Positions 17,306-26,960 are shown, counted from the stretch's first letter. The stretch: 64,000 bases of DNA from Sphingobacteriales bacterium 50-39 (GCA_001898505.1 MKTZ01000020.1:1-64000); one strand, 5' to 3'. The notes: generated from the sequence alone by a model not told the origin. A program made the numbers and translations.

Positions 17306-17344
17306 ACCGCCGCACACCTTTATCATATAAAATCAAATTGCAGG

Positions 17345-18628
17345 ATGAGGAAGATACTATTGCTATGCACGCTGCTGAGCTTCTCGATTGTCGATAGAAC
17401 AGCCGCACAGGGAGATGGATATATTTACAAGGATGGAAAACGCCAGTTCGTCTTTGGCAGCTATTTCCTACCTAAAAACGATGCCGAGCTTAAAGAAATG
17501 ACCGAGGCGGGCTTTAACCTTTTCGCCTGCGGCGCCAAAGAAGACCTGGACCGCGTACAACGGTATAATGCCCAGGGATGGGTATTCCTTCCGCTCGAAA
17601 AAGGCGTTACCCCTGACCTGAAACAAAAGATAAAGGCCTTTGCCGACCATCCAGCCCTGGCCGTCTGGAGCGGTCCCGATGAGCTGGTGTGGGGATTTAC
17701 CGCCAACAGCAGGCTCTATAGGGAATTGAAGGTCCATTCCGTACCCGGCGCCTGGAGAAAACAGACCCCGGAGGCGCTTCGATATGCCCGGCAGCAAAGC
17801 GCGATCATCATGCCGGACCTCCATAATGCGATCAATTATCTCCGTAGCGTAGACAAACACAACCTGCAGCTATGGTTCAATGAAGGAGAGAACAGCGACA
17901 TGGGCTACGTGGGTGAATACATGGATGCCATCGATGTCACGGGTTTCGATCTCTACCCGGTGAAGGCGGCACGTACGGACAGCACCACACGCCCCCGGCG
18001 GCAGATAGAACGGATCGGCAAAAGCACGGAACGATGGACGGCCATCAGCAAAGGTAAGCCGCTGTGGATAGTATTGCAGGCATTTTCATGGAGCGAGCTG
18101 CTGAAGATCGAACCCTGGAATGCGGCGGGCCGCGCCCTCGCCTACCCTTCCTTTGAAGAATCGAGGTATATGGCCTATGATGTCCTCGCCAATGGAGCAA
18201 CAGGTATCCTTTATTGGGATATGCAGTTCCTCACCTCGGATGAGTTCCGGCAATCGCTTTTAGGCCTGGCCCGCGAGTTCAAGGTCTTGCAGCCCCTGCT
18301 TTCCACGGAGCCCAAACCGCTGCCGGTGACGGCCTATGAACCCCCGGCCGACGCCAATGGCCGTGTACTGGCTACGGCACATCAATACGGCAGGGACTGG
18401 ATGATCGCCGTGGTCAACGAGATGGATACGACACAATCCGCCGCCGTCATCGGCGGGCTCGATCATCTCAACGGACAAAAGCTGGTCGAGCTATACGGCG
18501 ACGACGAGGTGCAGGTCAAGGATGGAAAGCTCTTCACACGCCTGCGACCCTTGCAGGTTAAGGTCTTTGCCACCGACCGGAAATGGGAAACATCCAATAA
18601 AAAAGGCAGGGATTATCAGGGTAAATAA
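17345..18628 (+). CDS. Secreted TIM-barrel glycoside-hydrolase-like protein
   Basis: This 427-residue protein has a Sec signal peptide (MRKILLLCTLLSFSIV..AAQ). The sequence then follows an (alpha/beta)8 glycosidase-like course: FVFGSYFLPKNDAELKEMTE, AGFNLFACG, HPALAVWSGPDELVWGF, DVTGFDLYPVK, LWIVLQAFSW and GATGILYWDM. The pattern resembles clan GH-A or GH2-like catalytic domains, and acidic residues sit at strand ends (PDEL, NEGEN). I cannot assign a CAZy family or name the catalytic pair with certainty. It lies 39 bases after susD in the same operon, so it probably acts on the imported glycan in the periplasm or at the surface. Confidence 0.6.
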   Translation: MRKILLLCTLLSFSIVDRTAAQGDGYIYKDGKRQFVFGSYFLPKNDAELKEMTEAGFNLFACGAKEDLDRVQRYNAQGWVFLPLEKGVTPDLKQKIKAFADHPALAVWSGPDELVWGFTANSRLYRELKVHSVPGAWRKQTPEALRYARQQSAIIMPDLHNAINYLRSVDKHNLQLWFNEGENSDMGYVGEYMDAIDVTGFDLYPVKAARTDSTTRPRRQIERIGKSTERWTAISKGKPLWIVLQAFSWSELLKIEPWNAAGRALAYPSFEESRYMAYDVLANGATGILYWDMQFLTSDEFRQSLLGLAREFKVLQPLLSTEPKPLPVTAYEPPADANGRVLATAHQYGRDWMIAVVNEMDTTQSAAVIGGLDHLNGQKLVELYGDDEVQVKDGKLFTRLRPLQVKVFATDRKWETSNKKGRDYQGK

Positions 18629-18653
18629 CGATTACCAGAAAAACAAAACAAAC

Positions 18654-20870
18654 ATGAAAAAGATATTTCAGCATTGGACAGGATATACATTGACCCTGGC
18701 GCTGGTCCTGGCGACAAGCCTGCACTTCAAGCCTCCTGCGTCCGGCGGGATAGAGCTCGTCAGCAATGGGAAAAGCGAATATACGATCGTAGTTGCTCCG
18801 GACGCCTCCCCCCAGGTACAGCGGGCGGCAGGTTTGCTCCAACGTTACGTGGAAAAAATATCCGGCTGCCGGCTGCCAGTAGCCAACCAGCCCGCCACGC
18901 GAAATAAGGCCATATTCATCAGAGAAGTGGACGGTCTCAAATACGACGGCTACAGGATCAATACGCTGCCGGCGGGAAATCTTTCCATCGAAGGCGGAAA
19001 AAGCAGGGGCTGCATATACGGCGCAATACAGATACTGGATAAATATTTAGGCTGCCGTCTGTATAGCCCCCGTTACAAGGTTATCCCATCCAGCAAGGGA
19101 CTTCACCTTCCCACGCTGAGCGAGTCGGATTCTTCGGTCAACAGCCTGCGCATCGTATTTACTTTAAATGAGTTCAGCCGGGACGAGGACCTTCTGGACT
19201 GGACCAGGACCACCAACCGATTCCCGCCTTTTGCCGACAACTATTATGTGCATACGTTCACACACCGGCTGCTCCCTCCTGACTCGTTCTATAAGACTCA
19301 CCCTGAATATTATGCGCTCATCGGCGGCCAGCGTGTTCCAGATCAGCTTTGCATGTCAAATCCGGACGTGGTCCGTGAAACGATCAAACAGCTGAGAAAA
19401 GACATCCCGCTCCAGCCGGACCGCCTGTACTGGTCGGTGAGCCAGGCCGATGGACCGTTGTATTGCCAATGCCCCGATTGCCAGAAGACTATAACGGAAG
19501 AGAAAAGTGTATCGGGACCGATCATACGCTTTGTCAACCAGGTGGCGAAGGAATTCCCCGACAAGATCATTTCCACCCTGGCCTATTATTATTCCATCGT
19601 CCCCCCGGCGGTCACAAAACCCCTGGACAATGTACAGATCATGTACTGCGGCGGCGACCTCGCTGCATGGGGAAGGATCTCCAAGCACATCTACGTATGG
19701 GATTATGTGGTGGATTACTTCCATTATCAATGCCCCTATCCCAGCCTCTTTATGGCGCAGCCGGAAGTACAAAGCCAGGTCAGCAAAGGCGCCAACGAGT
19801 TCTTTATCCAGGGCAATATCGACTACGGAATGGAATTCGCAGAGCTGCGGCTGTACCTCTATTCCCGCATAGCCTGGAATCCCAACGTGGATGTCTCGGC
19901 GACGATAGATGAATTCCTGAAAGCCTATTACGGCGATGCAGCGCCCTATATCCGGAAATACATCGACCGGATCACAGATGCCTATGAAAAAACAAAAAGT
20001 AAAAAGCCACTGATCATCAACACCCCGCCATCCTATTACCAGGATACGTATCTCACGCCGGAGCTTCTGAAGGAATACAATGCCCTCTTCGACCAGGCGG
20101 AACAGGCAGTAAAAGGCCAGGACGTATTCGCAGAACATGTACACTTCGCGCGTATGCCGCTCAACTTCGCTGAAATGGAGATCGCCAAGCACAATATGTA
20201 CGGTCCGACGGGTTGGTGGGATAAAACGGGTACGGTGCGGAATAAAAAAATGGATGCCCTGTTCGATGACTTCTATACCACCCTGAAAAAGGAAGGCATC
20301 ACCGACATCAATGAAAATAGTTATCATCTGGATGATTACAAAAAACATACCCTCTTCACTACCTCTAATGAGGCCGCTGTCGGCAACCTGGCCTGGCATA
20401 AAAAAGTGATGACCGACAGCCCGCTGCTCGTGCGGATGCATCGGTTCTATACCGCCGACCTGTCCATGTTGACAGATGGGGCCCGGGGAGACGCCGCCAC
20501 CCGGAATCTCTTCTGGCTGGTATGGCCTTATAAGGAATTCAACGTCACCGTGGACCTGGGGAAGGTTAAAAAAATTTCTACGGCGGACCTGGGAGCCGAA
20601 TGGGGCTCGGGGACTACGATACCACCGGCCTCGGTAGAATGCTTCGTCTCCACAAAAGAAAACAAGGATTTTACTTCCATTGGCCGGCAGGAATGGCATT
20701 ATGACCAGCAAAAGACGGGCGACAGTGATTGGAGATATGTATATAACTTTAAGACAGATACAAAAGCCCGTTATGTCCGATTCCATATCATCCGTCACGA
20801 CAGGGCCCTATCCGGAAGGAAAAAAGGCATGCCGGCGCAAACCCTTCTGGATGAAATAGAGATCCGTTAA
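18654..20870 (+). CDS. DUF4838 protein (alpha-glucuronidase-like N-domain, discoidin-like C-domain)
   Basis: This exported protein has 738 residues from the ATG at 18654; a longer frame upstream overlaps the previous gene and is unlikely. A signal or anchor segment lies at about residues 9-25. Residues of about 35-150 resemble the GH67/GH20 N-terminal beta-alpha domain (APDASPQVQRAAGLLQRYVE, IYGAIQILDKYLGCRLYSP). Residues of about 200-480 form the DUF4838 TIM-barrel-like domain, with the characteristic CQCPDCQ cluster and NEFFIQGNIDYGMEFAEL. The last 140 residues look like an F5/8 (discoidin) sugar-binding beta-sandwich. DUF4838 proteins occur in polysaccharide loci and their reaction is not established to my knowledge. 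It starts 25 bases after the previous gene. Confidence 0.78.
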   Translation: MKKIFQHWTGYTLTLALVLATSLHFKPPASGGIELVSNGKSEYTIVVAPDASPQVQRAAGLLQRYVEKISGCRLPVANQPATRNKAIFIREVDGLKYDGYRINTLPAGNLSIEGGKSRGCIYGAIQILDKYLGCRLYSPRYKVIPSSKGLHLPTLSESDSSVNSLRIVFTLNEFSRDEDLLDWTRTTNRFPPFADNYYVHTFTHRLLPPDSFYKTHPEYYALIGGQRVPDQLCMSNPDVVRETIKQLRKDIPLQPDRLYWSVSQADGPLYCQCPDCQKTITEEKSVSGPIIRFVNQVAKEFPDKIISTLAYYYSIVPPAVTKPLDNVQIMYCGGDLAAWGRISKHIYVWDYVVDYFHYQCPYPSLFMAQPEVQSQVSKGANEFFIQGNIDYGMEFAELRLYLYSRIAWNPNVDVSATIDEFLKAYYGDAAPYIRKYIDRITDAYEKTKSKKPLIINTPPSYYQDTYLTPELLKEYNALFDQAEQAVKGQDVFAEHVHFARMPLNFAEMEIAKHNMYGPTGWWDKTGTVRNKKMDALFDDFYTTLKKEGITDINENSYHLDDYKKHTLFTTSNEAAVGNLAWHKKVMTDSPLLVRMHRFYTADLSMLTDGARGDAATRNLFWLVWPYKEFNVTVDLGKVKKISTADLGAEWGSGTTIPPASVECFVSTKENKDFTSIGRQEWHYDQQKTGDSDWRYVYNFKTDTKARYVRFHIIRHDRALSGRKKGMPAQTLLDEIEIR

Positions 20871-20881
20871 AATGTCCGAAA

Positions 20882-20900
20882 AACGAGCCTCCGGCTCGTT
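20882..20900 (+). terminator. Triloop hairpin AACGAGCC-TCC-GGCTCGTT
   Basis: A perfect 8-bp stem with a TCC loop is followed by a short T-containing tract (CTAACTTTCT). It lies between the DUF4838 gene and the next gene of the same operon, so it may act as a partial terminator or an mRNA 3'-end stabiliser. The same 19 bases recur exactly at 42958-42976. Confidence 0.5.
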
Positions 20901-20925
20901 CTAACTTTCTATAAAATCCCATCGA

Positions 20926-23622
20926 ATGAATAAGGCAATTAAGCTCCTGACCTTTTCCCTGGGCCTCGCGGCGGCTCTCATCGGCTGCGGCCCGCATTCG
21001 CGGCTGGATGGATATACCTATTCAGCCACTTTTCACCCCGAAGAAAATGCCATCCGGAATGACTTTGTATTCAATGGATACACTTACTATTGGCACGGCA
21101 TTTCGCAGGAGTGGACAAGATATGGCAATCTTTTCAAGACCAATGAATCCGGCGTCCTCAACGCAATCACACGCAGCAAATATGACATCGCCACGGACCT
21201 TGGGCTCGAAGGGCTCACCATGCAGGAAAGCTTTCTGAACGAACTGCTGAAAGCCCCCTTCGCCACCCTCGAGAACCCTTCGGTGGATGCCTTGGAGGGC
21301 GCGCTGAAAGACAGCAATGTACTTGTCCTGACCTCACCGGCATCGGGGCTTGGCAAACAGCTTGGTAAGACCTATGCTCCGGACGGAGCGTTACAATTCC
21401 TTATAAATGATAATATCACCGAAAAGGACAGGGTCAACGCCTTCATATTGGGCAATGGTAATCGCAAGCTTTTCGTCATCTCCGCGGCAGATCCCACGCG
21501 GGGAAGAAAGGTCCGCCGGATGGCAGAGAACGTCGCGGAGCTGTTAAAGACCTATGACCTTCGCCGTGGCTGGTTTGGCGCCCAGACCCTGATCAACAGT
21601 GTCACGAATACTCCCGGTCACCCGCTGGAAGTCATCGGAAAGGGAATGAATGAAGGCAACAGCTGGTTCGTATTCGACGGCTATATGGAATTCCTTTCCA
21701 AAGGCCAGTACCGGCATTGGATGGAAAAGGCGCACCTGCCCGTGATCACCGATGTAGGATTTCCTGGCAGAGCCTCCATCTTTGGATGCAAGGACTATGA
21801 CAGCCTGCAGGTCCAGAGCTTTTTTACTCTTTCATCCTGGGTGAACTATGCCCATTCCAAAGGCGGTTATGCATTCAGGAATGTATACGACACTACCGCC
21901 GACACCACGCATCTTAACTTTGACGGTTACATTGCAACCGAAGGCAACAAAGACCAGATCGATACGATGGGGCGCCCCTTCTTTTCGGTAACAGGCCCTC
22001 TTGAATCCGGAGCGGCGCCCTGTATGGTGCTGTTCGCCAAAAAAGGAGAGCCCTTTACGCAAAAGACGATGTGGCAGACCCTCCTGGATGGCCGGGAAGT
22101 TTCCGTGCTCGATAAAGGAAAGATGATGGGACCTGCTCTATACCGCAACACATTGGAGATGTTGCTGCTCGACCGGGTGTTTCTCGAAGAGTATTTTGGG
22201 GATAAGGTCAACATTGAAGCAAAGACGGAAGGATACGATCTGCAGGTGACGGTGAAGAACGCCTATCCGCATGGTGTCTCCGGCAAGCTGAGCATCGTTC
22301 TTCCTCCCGAACTGAGCATGTCCGGAGATTCCGTATCTACGCTGGAAATGCAGGCGGGAGGTACAAAGACCCTGACATTCCGGCTCCGTCCATCCAAAGA
22401 CGCCATGGACAGCACTACACCCATCGTCCTACACTACAACTGGGGCGGCAGCGGGAAGAGTACATTGACGATGCTGGAACTGCCGCCCGCTATTTCCGTT
22501 CAGCGCCTGCTTTATGGCCAGGCGCCAAATGTCAGCTATCCCGTAACCGTGCATAATTTTACAGGTGATAGCTCCTTCCCCGTGACTATACAGGTATTGG
22601 ACAGCAGCGCAGCGGGCAGGGTTGTATTCGAGACCAAACAGACCTGCTCCACACCCACGGGCACATTCAAGGACATGGCTTTTGATCTGCAGGTGCCGGA
22701 AGGCAATTATAAGGTCAGGGTCTCCGCCCTGGGCGTCGAAAATATCAGCCAGATGGGTGTACGCAAGGCGACAGGTACGGCTACCTTGAAAGAAGTTGAC
22801 CTGAACCACGACGGTATCAACGAGTACGTTATGGAAAATGACAGCATCAAGGCCACCTTGCTGACCACGGGGGCCCGTATCATCGAATACATCGTAAAAC
22901 CGAAGAACGACAACGTCCTGTTCAAGCTCTGGCCAAACCTGCCGGTGGATGACCTACGACCCTTCCGGAAAAGAGAGTTCTATCCCTATGGCGGATTCGA
23001 AGATTTTCTCGGCCAGCCCAGTATCGAGACTCATAAGGTTTACGATGCCGTCGTCACCAAAAAAGAAGGCGATCATGTTCAGGTTAAAATGACGGCCGAC
23101 TACTATGGAAATAAAATAGAAAAGATATTCACCCTGTTCGGCAATTCTCCTCTTCTCGAGATCCGGTATGCCCTGACATTCAAAAACCCGGAGCTGAATA
23201 TGATCGGGCCGCAGCCCATCGTGGCATTGGGCAAGAGCCATGGTCCGGAGGACAGGTTCGTATTCCCCGAGGCTGGAGGCCTGCGTTATTGCACAGCGGA
23301 TCTGACCAAATATTATGGGAGGATATTTTTCCTGAAGGAAGGCTGGAATGCTGCCTATGATACAAAAGAGAATATCTCCTTTGCAGGCGCCTTCCCGGTG
23401 GATCAGCCCATCTTCCTTCATATGTGGATGAACCACCCGTCGAATCCGGGCTCCATGTATTTTTACGCCGAACTGCAGCCCTGGATACGCATTTTCCAGA
23501 AGAGCACCCTATATTTCTCCTATTATCTCTGGGCCGCACCGGGTCCCTGGGAAAATAGCGTGAAAGCCTTGCGCGACAGGGATCTCATCACCACCCGGAA
23601 AACATGGCCTTTTATAAAATAA
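20926..23622 (+). CDS. Large lipoprotein of unknown function, mutarotase-like C-terminal part
   Basis: This protein has 898 residues with a lipoprotein signal (LAAALIGCGPHS), so it is membrane-anchored after Cys. The first 450 residues form an alpha/beta domain of no family I recognise (DVGFPGRASIFGCKDYDSLQ is among its most structured stretches). Residues of about 425-510 look like a NEW3-type beta-sandwich (VTVKNAYPHGVSGKLSIVL). The last 260 residues read like a galactose-mutarotase-like beta-sandwich (LLTTGARIIEYIVKPKND, YPYGGFEDFLGQPS, ADYYGNKIEKIF). That architecture suggests a carbohydrate-active protein. It sits inside the sus-type operon, 55 bases after the DUF4838 gene. Function unknown. 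Confidence 0.6.
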   Translation: MNKAIKLLTFSLGLAAALIGCGPHSRLDGYTYSATFHPEENAIRNDFVFNGYTYYWHGISQEWTRYGNLFKTNESGVLNAITRSKYDIATDLGLEGLTMQESFLNELLKAPFATLENPSVDALEGALKDSNVLVLTSPASGLGKQLGKTYAPDGALQFLINDNITEKDRVNAFILGNGNRKLFVISAADPTRGRKVRRMAENVAELLKTYDLRRGWFGAQTLINSVTNTPGHPLEVIGKGMNEGNSWFVFDGYMEFLSKGQYRHWMEKAHLPVITDVGFPGRASIFGCKDYDSLQVQSFFTLSSWVNYAHSKGGYAFRNVYDTTADTTHLNFDGYIATEGNKDQIDTMGRPFFSVTGPLESGAAPCMVLFAKKGEPFTQKTMWQTLLDGREVSVLDKGKMMGPALYRNTLEMLLLDRVFLEEYFGDKVNIEAKTEGYDLQVTVKNAYPHGVSGKLSIVLPPELSMSGDSVSTLEMQAGGTKTLTFRLRPSKDAMDSTTPIVLHYNWGGSGKSTLTMLELPPAISVQRLLYGQAPNVSYPVTVHNFTGDSSFPVTIQVLDSSAAGRVVFETKQTCSTPTGTFKDMAFDLQVPEGNYKVRVSALGVENISQMGVRKATGTATLKEVDLNHDGINEYVMENDSIKATLLTTGARIIEYIVKPKNDNVLFKLWPNLPVDDLRPFRKREFYPYGGFEDFLGQPSIETHKVYDAVVTKKEGDHVQVKMTADYYGNKIEKIFTLFGNSPLLEIRYALTFKNPELNMIGPQPIVALGKSHGPEDRFVFPEAGGLRYCTADLTKYYGRIFFLKEGWNAAYDTKENISFAGAFPVDQPIFLHMWMNHPSNPGSMYFYAELQPWIRIFQKSTLYFSYYLWAAPGPWENSVKALRDRDLITTRKTWPFIK

Positions 23623-23633
23623 AATACCTTACC

Positions 23634-25445
23634 ATGAAGAATGCGATCATGCTACTGGCGATATTGCTGACCCTTCGGGCCGTCCCCGCTGCTGCACAGC
23701 CACCCGCAAAAGAAGGCGGCCTGACCATCGACAACATCGAGCTGGGCTTCCCCTGTCCCAATATACCTTACTACCATTTTAAAGCCAATCTGCGTCTGCC
23801 GCGCCCTTCCATCATCGAAGTGGAGGCTTCCGTCAATGGTAAAACATTGCGGGCTACAGAACTTAGAAATTCCAATACCGCAGAAAACCCTGATCGTCCG
23901 CCCATCGCTGACCGCCCTCCTTCGGGATATGGTATGGCGCAGGATGTTTCCTTATACCAGCAGCCACAGGTCATCGGCTGGGTAAAATGGCAGCCGGGCC
24001 AGCGCTATGTCATAAAGCTTACAGTACGTCTCAAACAGACGGCCCATACTTCCGATGGAGACCAGCTGCTCACGGCGACCCGTACACTGACAGCGCCGGA
24101 AACTCCGGTCTTTGGCGCCGGTTGGAAAAGTTATAAATCCATCGTAGTCAGCGAGACGGCGGGCATCGACAGGACCAACGAACCGGTGAAAGCCCTGCTG
24201 GCGTTCTACCCGGATGAAGACCATGGGCTCAAAAGAGAGATCCGGGTCGTAGCCTTCGACCCCGGCACCCATATAGGCACAGAAGTGCCTTCACAGGTTT
24301 ATGATGTACAGCGTTCGCTGGAAAAAGACGATCTCGCACCGGATAAGAATGGAAAACCTACCCGTCCGATGCCGCTGTGGCTGCCTACGGTGACAGCCAA
24401 CCTCGTCTTTCTTGCCAATGTCCCGGCACGGTCGAGCCGTGTGTACCTGGTATACTACAACAACGAAAAAGCGCAGGATACCATGTACCATACCGACCTG
24501 CGGGTACAGGGAGAGGCGCCGGGATTACAGATAGACAACGGCCAGATCACCGCCACGCTAAGTGCTAACTCGGGGCACCTCGACCAGGTATCGCTCAAAA
24601 GCCAGCCGGACGCACCTCTATTCCATCGCATGGAGACCAACGGCGCCATCCACTGGAATCCGGATCTCTACACGCCGCCGCGCCCCTGGACACATACCTC
24701 CGACTGGTCGCCGCCTGCCAATATCCATTCCCTGACAGGCCCTGTAATGGCCAAAAGCGAAGTGTGGGGCCCATTGCCCGAAGTAAAGGAAGTAGATGCC
24801 GCCGTACGATATGAGTTCTATCCGGGTGTTCCTTATTTTATTAGCAGCACTTCCATGCGGATCAATCAACCCGTCAATTGCCTGGCCCTTCGGAATGCGG
24901 AGATCGTGTTCAAACGGGAGCTCATCACTCATGCAGCCTGGTACGACGCCCTCCGCGATTCGGTGATCACCTATGACGTAAAGAACATGGCCGACCTCAC
25001 AGATCTGAAGATGGAAGCCGATGTCCCCTGGATCACTTTTTATAATGAAGACACGCATATCGGGTTCGCCGGCATCCAGCTCGAATATGCCAATACGGGT
25101 CTCGAGTCGGACACGCGGCTGCTGAACCCATTCTTTTATATTACCGCTGGTCCCTGGATATATTGGGCGCGCGGGTTGTCACACAGCTATCTTTCCTCTA
25201 ATATGCAGCAGGTGATCCCTGTTCCGAAAGGCAGCCTCTTCACAGAAAAATGGGCCTACCTGGTCTACAGCCCGGAGAAAGGCAAAACGCCCTATGCAAC
25301 AGTCATCGATTGGCAAAAGCGGCTGACCCATCCCTTGCGTATACAGGTAGTGGAAGAAGTAGACGACCGTGTTTCCAAAACACTGGAAGAAGTCTACATG
25401 AATGACGGCAAGAGCGGCTGGGAAGGAAGAAAGAATAAAAAATAA
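23634..25445 (+). CDS. Exported protein of unknown function, beta-rich
   Basis: The protein has 603 residues from the ATG at 23634, chosen because it gives a clean signal peptide (MKNAIMLLAILLTL..AAA). A longer frame would overlap its upstream neighbour. An N-terminal beta-sandwich-like domain (IDNIELGFPCPNIPYYHFKA, VEASVNGKTLRATELRNSN) is followed by segments recalling polysaccharide-lyase or mutarotase folds: IDNGQITATLSANSGHLDQ, RYEFYPGVPYFISSTSMRI and PWITFYNEDTHIGFAGIQLE. I do not recognise a family. Twelve-base spacings to both neighbours place it firmly in the operon between the large lipoprotein and the sulfatase. Confidence 0.58.
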   Translation: MKNAIMLLAILLTLRAVPAAAQPPAKEGGLTIDNIELGFPCPNIPYYHFKANLRLPRPSIIEVEASVNGKTLRATELRNSNTAENPDRPPIADRPPSGYGMAQDVSLYQQPQVIGWVKWQPGQRYVIKLTVRLKQTAHTSDGDQLLTATRTLTAPETPVFGAGWKSYKSIVVSETAGIDRTNEPVKALLAFYPDEDHGLKREIRVVAFDPGTHIGTEVPSQVYDVQRSLEKDDLAPDKNGKPTRPMPLWLPTVTANLVFLANVPARSSRVYLVYYNNEKAQDTMYHTDLRVQGEAPGLQIDNGQITATLSANSGHLDQVSLKSQPDAPLFHRMETNGAIHWNPDLYTPPRPWTHTSDWSPPANIHSLTGPVMAKSEVWGPLPEVKEVDAAVRYEFYPGVPYFISSTSMRINQPVNCLALRNAEIVFKRELITHAAWYDALRDSVITYDVKNMADLTDLKMEADVPWITFYNEDTHIGFAGIQLEYANTGLESDTRLLNPFFYITAGPWIYWARGLSHSYLSSNMQQVIPVPKGSLFTEKWAYLVYSPEKGKTPYATVIDWQKRLTHPLRIQVVEEVDDRVSKTLEEVYMNDGKSGWEGRKNKK

Positions 25446-25457
25446 AAATAACTACCA

Positions 25458-26960
25458 ATGCGCCACAGATCCTTACTCCTGCTCTGTATCTTATTTTCTA
25501 TAGCAGCCAGATCCCAGACCACAGGCGGGCCCCGTCCGGGGGCCGTCGCCCCCAAACCCAATATCGTCTTTATCTACACCGACGACCAGCGCTATGACGC
25601 TCTGAGCATCATCCAGGAAGCCCAGGGAGCAAAGGCCCGCTTCCCCTGGTTCAAGACTCCGAATATCGACCGTATAGGCAAGGAGGGTATTTGCTTTCGG
25701 AACGCCTTTGTCGTCAATTCCCTCTGCTCACCCTCCAGGGCAACCATGCTCACAGGACGGTATAACCACATCAACGGCATGACCAATAACCATAGCGAGC
25801 TGAGCGATACTACTGACACCTATGCAACCATCCTAACGAAGGCCGGTTATGCAACAGCCTTTATTGGCAAATGGCATATGGCCCGCCAGCTGGCGCGCCC
25901 CGGCTTTACCTATTCGTTCAGTTTCATCGGCCAGGGGAAGTATGTTGATTGCGCCTTCCAGCTCGATGGCAAAGAAATGGTACAGACAAAGGGCTGGGTG
26001 GACGATATCTCCACGGACACCGCTATGGCATTCATCACCCGCCATCAGCATCATCCCTTCCTCGTTGCCCTGGGCTTTAAGTCCTCGCATTACAACTGGA
26101 CGCCTCCTGTCCGAACCGCATTCATGTATAAAGACATCGCCTTCAAAAGACCCGCCAACGAAACAGCGGAGGTCCCCTATCAGGGACAGATGGACGACGG
26201 GAGAACGACGCCACCCCCCGTTCCCGTCATCAACTCCTGGACGGTGAACCACGATACCATTATCCGCAGTTATTTCCGGGTCCTGAAAGCCGTCGATGAC
26301 AACGTAGGCCGCATCCTGCACCTGCTGGATTCTCTAAACCTAACCAACAATACCATCGTTGTATTCACCTCGGACAATGGCTATTTTTTAGGAGAACATA
26401 ACCTTTCCGACAAACGGGACGCGAGGGAAGAATCCATGAGGGTCCCCCTCCTGGTTCGCTACCCCGCCAGGGTCGCCAAAGGACAGATGATCAATAAGAT
26501 GGTCCTGAACATGGATCTGGCCCCCACCTTCGTGGATTTTGCCGGCGCCACCCCGACAAAACGCTTTCAGGGCCGAAGTTGGGCGCCACTGGCAGAAGGA
26601 AAGCCGATAAAATGGCGCACCTCCTTCTTCTACGAGTATTTCTATGAAACGCCCTACGCCATACCGACCATCATCGCGGAGAGGACAGAAACAGCAAAGA
26701 TGATCAGATATCCCGGCGAAGGCGGATGGTCCGAAATGTACGATCTGAAAAAAGATCCCGGCGAAATGCAGAACCTGTATAACGATCCGAAAGCGGCCGG
26801 ATTGAAAGCACAGCTGCAACGCGCCTGGAAAAGAGACTCCACTGCGGTAAATTTCTTTATACCCGACAGCGCGGACAAACGGCCGCTGGATAAAGACGGT
26901 CATTACCGAAGGCCGCTGTACAAAATATCGAGCCTGAAAAAGGGCCCTGTAAAGGATTGA
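25458..26960 (+). CDS. Formylglycine-dependent sulfatase (S1 family)
   Basis: This 500-residue exported sulfatase has the catalytic Cys90 in the C-S-P-S-R motif (SLCSPSRATMLTGR), to be converted to formylglycine. The metal-binding pair D42/D43 (FIYTDDQRYD) and the later D/N pair (VFTSDNGYFLGEH) are present. The C-terminal DUF4976-like segment (MYDLKKDPGEMQNLYNDPK) is typical of bacterial sugar sulfatases of the heparan or iduronate/N-acetylglucosamine type, though the sugar cannot be told. A signal peptide spans residues 1-20. As the last enzyme of the operon it implies that the target glycan carries sulfate esters. The activating enzyme (anSME or FGE) is not in the window. Confidence 0.92.
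   Translation: MRHRSLLLLCILFSIAARSQTTGGPRPGAVAPKPNIVFIYTDDQRYDALSIIQEAQGAKARFPWFKTPNIDRIGKEGICFRNAFVVNSLCSPSRATMLTGRYNHINGMTNNHSELSDTTDTYATILTKAGYATAFIGKWHMARQLARPGFTYSFSFIGQGKYVDCAFQLDGKEMVQTKGWVDDISTDTAMAFITRHQHHPFLVALGFKSSHYNWTPPVRTAFMYKDIAFKRPANETAEVPYQGQMDDGRTTPPPVPVINSWTVNHDTIIRSYFRVLKAVDDNVGRILHLLDSLNLTNNTIVVFTSDNGYFLGEHNLSDKRDAREESMRVPLLVRYPARVAKGQMINKMVLNMDLAPTFVDFAGATPTKRFQGRSWAPLAEGKPIKWRTSFFYEYFYETPYAIPTIIAERTETAKMIRYPGEGGWSEMYDLKKDPGEMQNLYNDPKAAGLKAQLQRAWKRDSTAVNFFIPDSADKRPLDKDGHYRRPLYKISSLKKGPVKD

Noticed and set aside
16349-17326. A 325-codon minus-strand frame
   Set aside because: Antisense to the SusD gene; no signal or family features.
18522-18653. A 44-codon N-terminal extension of the DUF4838 protein
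   Set aside because: It overlaps the upstream coding sequence in another frame, and the signal peptide begins only at the ATG at 18654.
19356-20798. A 480-codon minus-strand frame
   Set aside because: Antisense to the DUF4838 gene. The length is notable, but the composition is that of a mirrored coding frame and no domain is visible.
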